From: Clostridia bacterium
GTDB taxonomy: Bacteria; Bacillota; Clostridia; Oscillospirales; CAG-272
Length of the DNA: 20,892 nt
NCBI GenBank assembly: GCA_017456685.1
Contig: JAFTIV010000196.1
Location: 1-20,892 of the forward strand
Direction: 5' to 3'
Positions 18,402 to 20,892 of the stretch are shown here, in pieces (positions within the stretch are counted from its first letter, which is position 1; each line of letters starts with the position of its first letter). The notes beneath the pieces are model-generated. The model did no database searches. It was not told where the DNA came from and saw only the letters and a list, made by a program, of their open reading frames with translations. The position numbers and the translations under genes were made by a program.

Positions 18402-19744
18402 ATAATTATCTCCTTTTCCTTGCCCTCTTTTGTAAGAGCTATCATTTGCTTTATTTTCCTTCCGTCAAGCTCTATCTCAAGCTCGTAATCACCATAAAAT
18501 CCACGAAAATCGACACATCCTGTCTCGTCAATGTCCGCCTCAAGCTCTGTGTGCCAGACCTCTGTTATAAGCTCCTTAAGCTTAAGGTACGCGGGCTTGG
18601 GTGACATATCAAAGCGCAAAAGACCGCCATAGTACACATTCTCGCCAACGCTCATATTGCCCTGTGTGCGACGAATCGCCTCGGGTGTTGGGTTGGGCAC
18701 ATATGCATAGCCGTCAATTAGGTTCCAATAAATAATTTGCTCAGTTGCGGGGTGCGAAAACCAAATCCTGTAAAGATGCTCGATTATGTCTGCCTGCACC
18801 TGCTCGTCAAATGGGTCGTTTGAGTATGCAGGAATTGTAATTTCCGTTATTTGTAGCGCATCTCTAAGCCTCGAATAAAGGTCAAGACGATTATATATAA
18901 ACTCAGCATCATAAAGGTGCTTTGCCTTTTCGTACTCCATTTCGCGCGGGTAGAACATATGAAATTGCATACCGATTGCATCAATTGGCACACCCTTTAA
19001 AAGATTTGCTTGAATATATGAGGCATACTTTGCGTTCATTCTGCACGCATCAAGCCAGCATTCCTCAGTCGATTCGTTCACCACAAGCTGATTTTTTGGG
19101 AAGTGTTTTCTTGCAAGCTTAAAGCACCATTCAATGTAATTGTCATCGTTATAGAATTCGGTTTTGAAGTTCCACCAAAACATTTCGTTTGTCACCTCAA
19201 TGGTGCGGATTTTGTCGGCATAGCGAGAGGAAATCTCACCGTATCTTCTCTCAAGCTCGCGCTTTACCTCGTCGATGCTTGCACTCGATAGCCATCTTGG
19301 AAATTGATTCTCGTAGGCGAGACCGTGCTCGCGAGGCTCAATTCCGTGCTCAGCACAGAATTCCATACACAAGTCAATCGCGGGGCGTCTGTAATAGGGC
19401 GTTGAGCTCTTTTCGTACCTTAAATGTCCCTTCTCGGGCTCGAGTGATTCCCAGTAAAACGGAAGAGTAGCCATATTAAAAAGCTCTGCAAAGCGAGATT
19501 TGTATTGCTCGTTCTTCTCAGGTGTTTCAAGCTCGTCAAGCATACATATGTTAGCCCCAAAGCGAAAGGCGTGATTTACCTGCTTGATTTTTATCTTAGC
19601 ACCCTTAATAGCAGAGCCATTTGATTTTAAAGTAAGCCTAAAATCACCCTTGCGGTTTTTCTCAATATTTTCATCAATTACCTTGTCGAAGCGCTCCTTG
19701 CTTGCTTTTATCACCTCAAGCACGCGCACTCTTTCGTTATCCAT
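18398..19744 (-). CDS. GH10-like glycoside hydrolase, divergent (annotated as endo-1,4-beta-xylanase type)
   Basis: This 448-residue protein has no signal peptide. Residues about 34-60 form a strand-rich lead-in with HAFRFGANI. The TIM barrel spans about 60-390, and a short C-terminal beta domain with RGFYGDYELEIELDG spans about 410-448. The GH10 acid/base E187 (EVTNEM) and nucleophile E301 (ITEITIP) are both present. Other classical xylan-binding positions are changed. The usual ENxMKW block reads LPFYWESLEP, so Asn and Lys are lost. The usual GHTLVWH reads EHGLAYE, so the second His is Glu145. The fold and retaining mechanism are therefore supported, but xylan as substrate is not. The start has AAGGAG and its own promoter. 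Confidence 0.85.
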   Translation of the reverse strand: MDNERVRVLEVIKASKERFDKVIDENIEKNRKGDFRLTLKSNGSAIKGAKIKIKQVNHAFRFGANICMLDELETPEKNEQYKSRFAELFNMATLPFYWESLEPEKGHLRYEKSSTPYYRRPAIDLCMEFCAEHGIEPREHGLAYENQFPRWLSSASIDEVKRELERRYGEISSRYADKIRTIEVTNEMFWWNFKTEFYNDDNYIEWCFKLARKHFPKNQLVVNESTEECWLDACRMNAKYASYIQANLLKGVPIDAIGMQFHMFYPREMEYEKAKHLYDAEFIYNRLDLYSRLRDALQITEITIPAYSNDPFDEQVQADIIEHLYRIWFSHPATEQIIYWNLIDGYAYVPNPTPEAIRRTQGNMSVGENVYYGGLLRFDMSPKPAYLKLKELITEVWHTELEADIDETGCVDFRGFYGDYELEIELDGRKIKQMIALTKEGKEKEIII

Positions 19745-19778
19745 ACAAATCTCCTTAAAATTTAGCTTGGATAAGAAA

Positions 19779-19807
19779 ATTATAGCATAAGGAATTTATA
19801 TTTTCAA
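19779..19807 (-). promoter_or_regulatory. Promoter of the GH10-like/EEP operon
   Basis: On the minus strand: -35 TTGAAA (19807-19802), 17-nt spacer, and -10 TATAAT (19784-19779), 34 nt upstream of the ATG at 19744. Confidence 0.87.
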
Positions 19808-19822
19808 TATAAACTATTGAAA
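19802..19822. promoter_or_regulatory. Palindrome spanning two divergent -35 boxes
   Basis: TTTCAATA, 5 nt, TATTGAAA: a perfect 8-5-8 inverted repeat whose ends are the -35 hexamers of the leftward and rightward promoters. One bound protein could control both operons. Confidence 0.5.
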
Positions 19823-19845
19823 TTAAAGCTTATAAATGATAAAAT
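19817..19845 (+). promoter_or_regulatory. Promoter of the GH36 gene
   Basis: -35 TTGAAA at 19817-19822, 17-nt spacer, and -10 TAAAAT at 19840-19845, 30 nt upstream of the ATG at 19876. Confidence 0.87.
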
Positions 19846-19875
19846 TATATAAGCGAATATTTAAGGAGAATTCAA

Positions 19876-20892
19876 ATGGCAAGCTTTAATTTTTACGGAA
19901 CAGAATTTGTATCAAGCACAACAAATGCTTTAAGTAGCGAAAAAATTGAACATTCAACAAGCAGGGCGAGCATTGACGAGTACAAAATAAGCCTTAGCTT
20001 CGAAAACGAAAGCGCCCCCGAGGTATATACCCTCGTTTGGGAGCAGGAGCAGATAGATGTAATAGGCTTTTGGTCCTCGACCTCAAGCCAACAGCACAAC
20101 ATAACCCCTGACTGGCAGATGAGAAAAATCGACAGCAGAACAGCCTCGGGAATGCCCCTTTTCGTTTTGTATAACAAGGCAAACATAAACCGCGTGTGTG
20201 TTTCGCTAAGCGACCCTTCAACTCCTACGAGGCTCTCTGTAGGTGTTGTAGAGGAAACAGGAAATCTGCGCTTCAAGCTTGAGCTTTTCTCTCAGCTGAG
20301 CGCCAAGATGAAGGATTATGAGGTAACACTTAGAATAGACTCTCGCCCAATAGAGCTTACTCAAGCTGTACGCGAGGTAAGAGCATGGTGGGAGGAGCTC
20401 GGCTATAAGTGCGCATATGTACCCGAGAGCGCAAGAAAGCCACTTTATTCCGCTTGGTATAGCTTCGACCAAAGAACTATTCCTGACGAAATCGTAGCAG
20501 AGTGTAAAATTGCCAAGGAATACGGAATGGATACCCTTATCGTTGACGATGGCTGGCAGACAGATGATAACTCAAGAGGCTATGCCTTTTGTGGCGACTG
20601 GGAGATTTGCGAGAGCAAAATTCCCGATATGCAGGACTTTGTTGATAGAATTCACGCGCTTGGAATGAAATTTATGGTTTGGTTCTCCGTGCCATTTGTT
20701 GGCGTTAATAGCAAGAACTACGAGCGCTTTAAGGGCAAGTACCTCTACGATAACAAAAACGCAGCCGTTCTTGACCCTCGCTTCAAGGATGTGCGTGATT
20801 TCCTCGTTGGAATTTATGTCGATTATGTAAAGAAATATGGCTGGGACGGCTTGAAGCTCGACTTTATTGATAGCTTTAGTCTTAGAGAGGAT
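19876..20892 (+). CDS. GH36-type alpha-galactosidase, N-terminal 339 residues (cut by window edge)
   Basis: The frame opens at ATG 19876 after AAGGAG (19863-19868) and runs without a stop to the window end. Residues 1-185 are the strand-rich N-terminal domain. The barrel begins near YSAWYSFDQRTI (191-202). LIVDDGWQTDD (221-231) is the conserved sugar-contacting region of GH36/melibiase enzymes, and DGLKLDF (324-330) holds the predicted nucleophile D329. The acid/base Asp would lie beyond the edge. Relatives remove alpha-1,6-galactose from raffinose-type oligosaccharides or galactomannan; some members have other alpha-glycoside activity. There is no signal peptide. It is divergent from the GH10-like operon and shares its control region. 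Confidence 0.85.
   Translation, partial: MASFNFYGTEFVSSTTNALSSEKIEHSTSRASIDEYKISLSFENESAPEVYTLVWEQEQIDVIGFWSSTSSQQHNITPDWQMRKIDSRTASGMPLFVLYNKANINRVCVSLSDPSTPTRLSVGVVEETGNLRFKLELFSQLSAKMKDYEVTLRIDSRPIELTQAVREVRAWWEELGYKCAYVPESARKPLYSAWYSFDQRTIPDEIVAECKIAKEYGMDTLIVDDGWQTDDNSRGYAFCGDWEICESKIPDMQDFVDRIHALGMKFMVWFSVPFVGVNSKNYERFKGKYLYDNKNAAVLDPRFKDVRDFLVGIYVDYVKKYGWDGLKLDFIDSFSLRED

Overview
The window reads as chromosomal DNA of an anaerobic Firmicute of the class Clostridia, probably a gut or rumen plant-fibre user. This is an inference from four things: the gene order of the ATP synthase operon, the very regular sigma-A promoters (TTGAAA or TTGACA, 17 nt, TAAAAT or TATAAT), strong AGGAG-type ribosome binding sites, and the cytoplasmic glycosidases. 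I cannot name a genus. No tRNA, rRNA, CRISPR array or complete insertion sequence is visible.

Layout. (1) 1-462, minus strand: the N-terminal 154 codons of a large, probably helicase- or methylase-type protein running off the left edge. (2) 768-1349: a stand-alone metallo-beta-lactamase-fold hydrolase. (3) 1477-8147: a complete F-type ATP synthase operon in the order AtpI-like, a, c, b, delta, alpha, gamma, beta, epsilon, from one strong promoter (1419-1447) to one strong terminator (8153-8180). Its c subunit carries the two carboxylates of the Na+-type Fusobacterium rotor, its epsilon lacks the C-terminal helical domain, and its gamma carries two CxxC pairs. (4) 8148-9927: an AT-rich island with two related serine-rich lipoproteins, bracketed by a 27-nt exact direct repeat that contains the terminator hairpin. 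(5) 9928-11694: a divergent nucleoside hydrolase / nucleoside phosphorylase pair sharing an intergenic region with a palindromic candidate operator. (6) 11706-13944: a GH43 beta-xylosidase and a MmcQ/YjbR-like protein in line with the phosphorylase. (7) 14059-17221: three tandem paralogous amidohydrolases under a TTGACA promoter. (8) 17226-17612: a 387-bp hairpin-rich element with 11-bp terminal inverted repeats between convergent operons. (9) 17637-19744, minus strand: a divergent GH10-like hydrolase followed by an endonuclease/exonuclease/phosphatase-family protein. (10) 19876 to the right edge: the first 339 codons of a GH36-type alpha-galactosidase, divergent from the GH10-like gene.

How the parts fit. 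The ATP synthase is a self-contained housekeeping unit, predicted to be Na+-coupled. The right-hand half looks like a catabolic region. Its glycosidases (GH43, GH10-like, GH36) all lack signal peptides, so they should work on imported oligosaccharides. Sugar transporters and regulators are not in the window. The amidohydrolase triplet and the EEP protein probably serve the same or a neighbouring catabolic pathway, but their substrates cannot be read from sequence. The best leads for something undescribed are the amidohydrolase triplet, the GH10-like enzyme with changed sugar-binding residues, the hairpin-rich repeat, and the bracketed lipoprotein pair.
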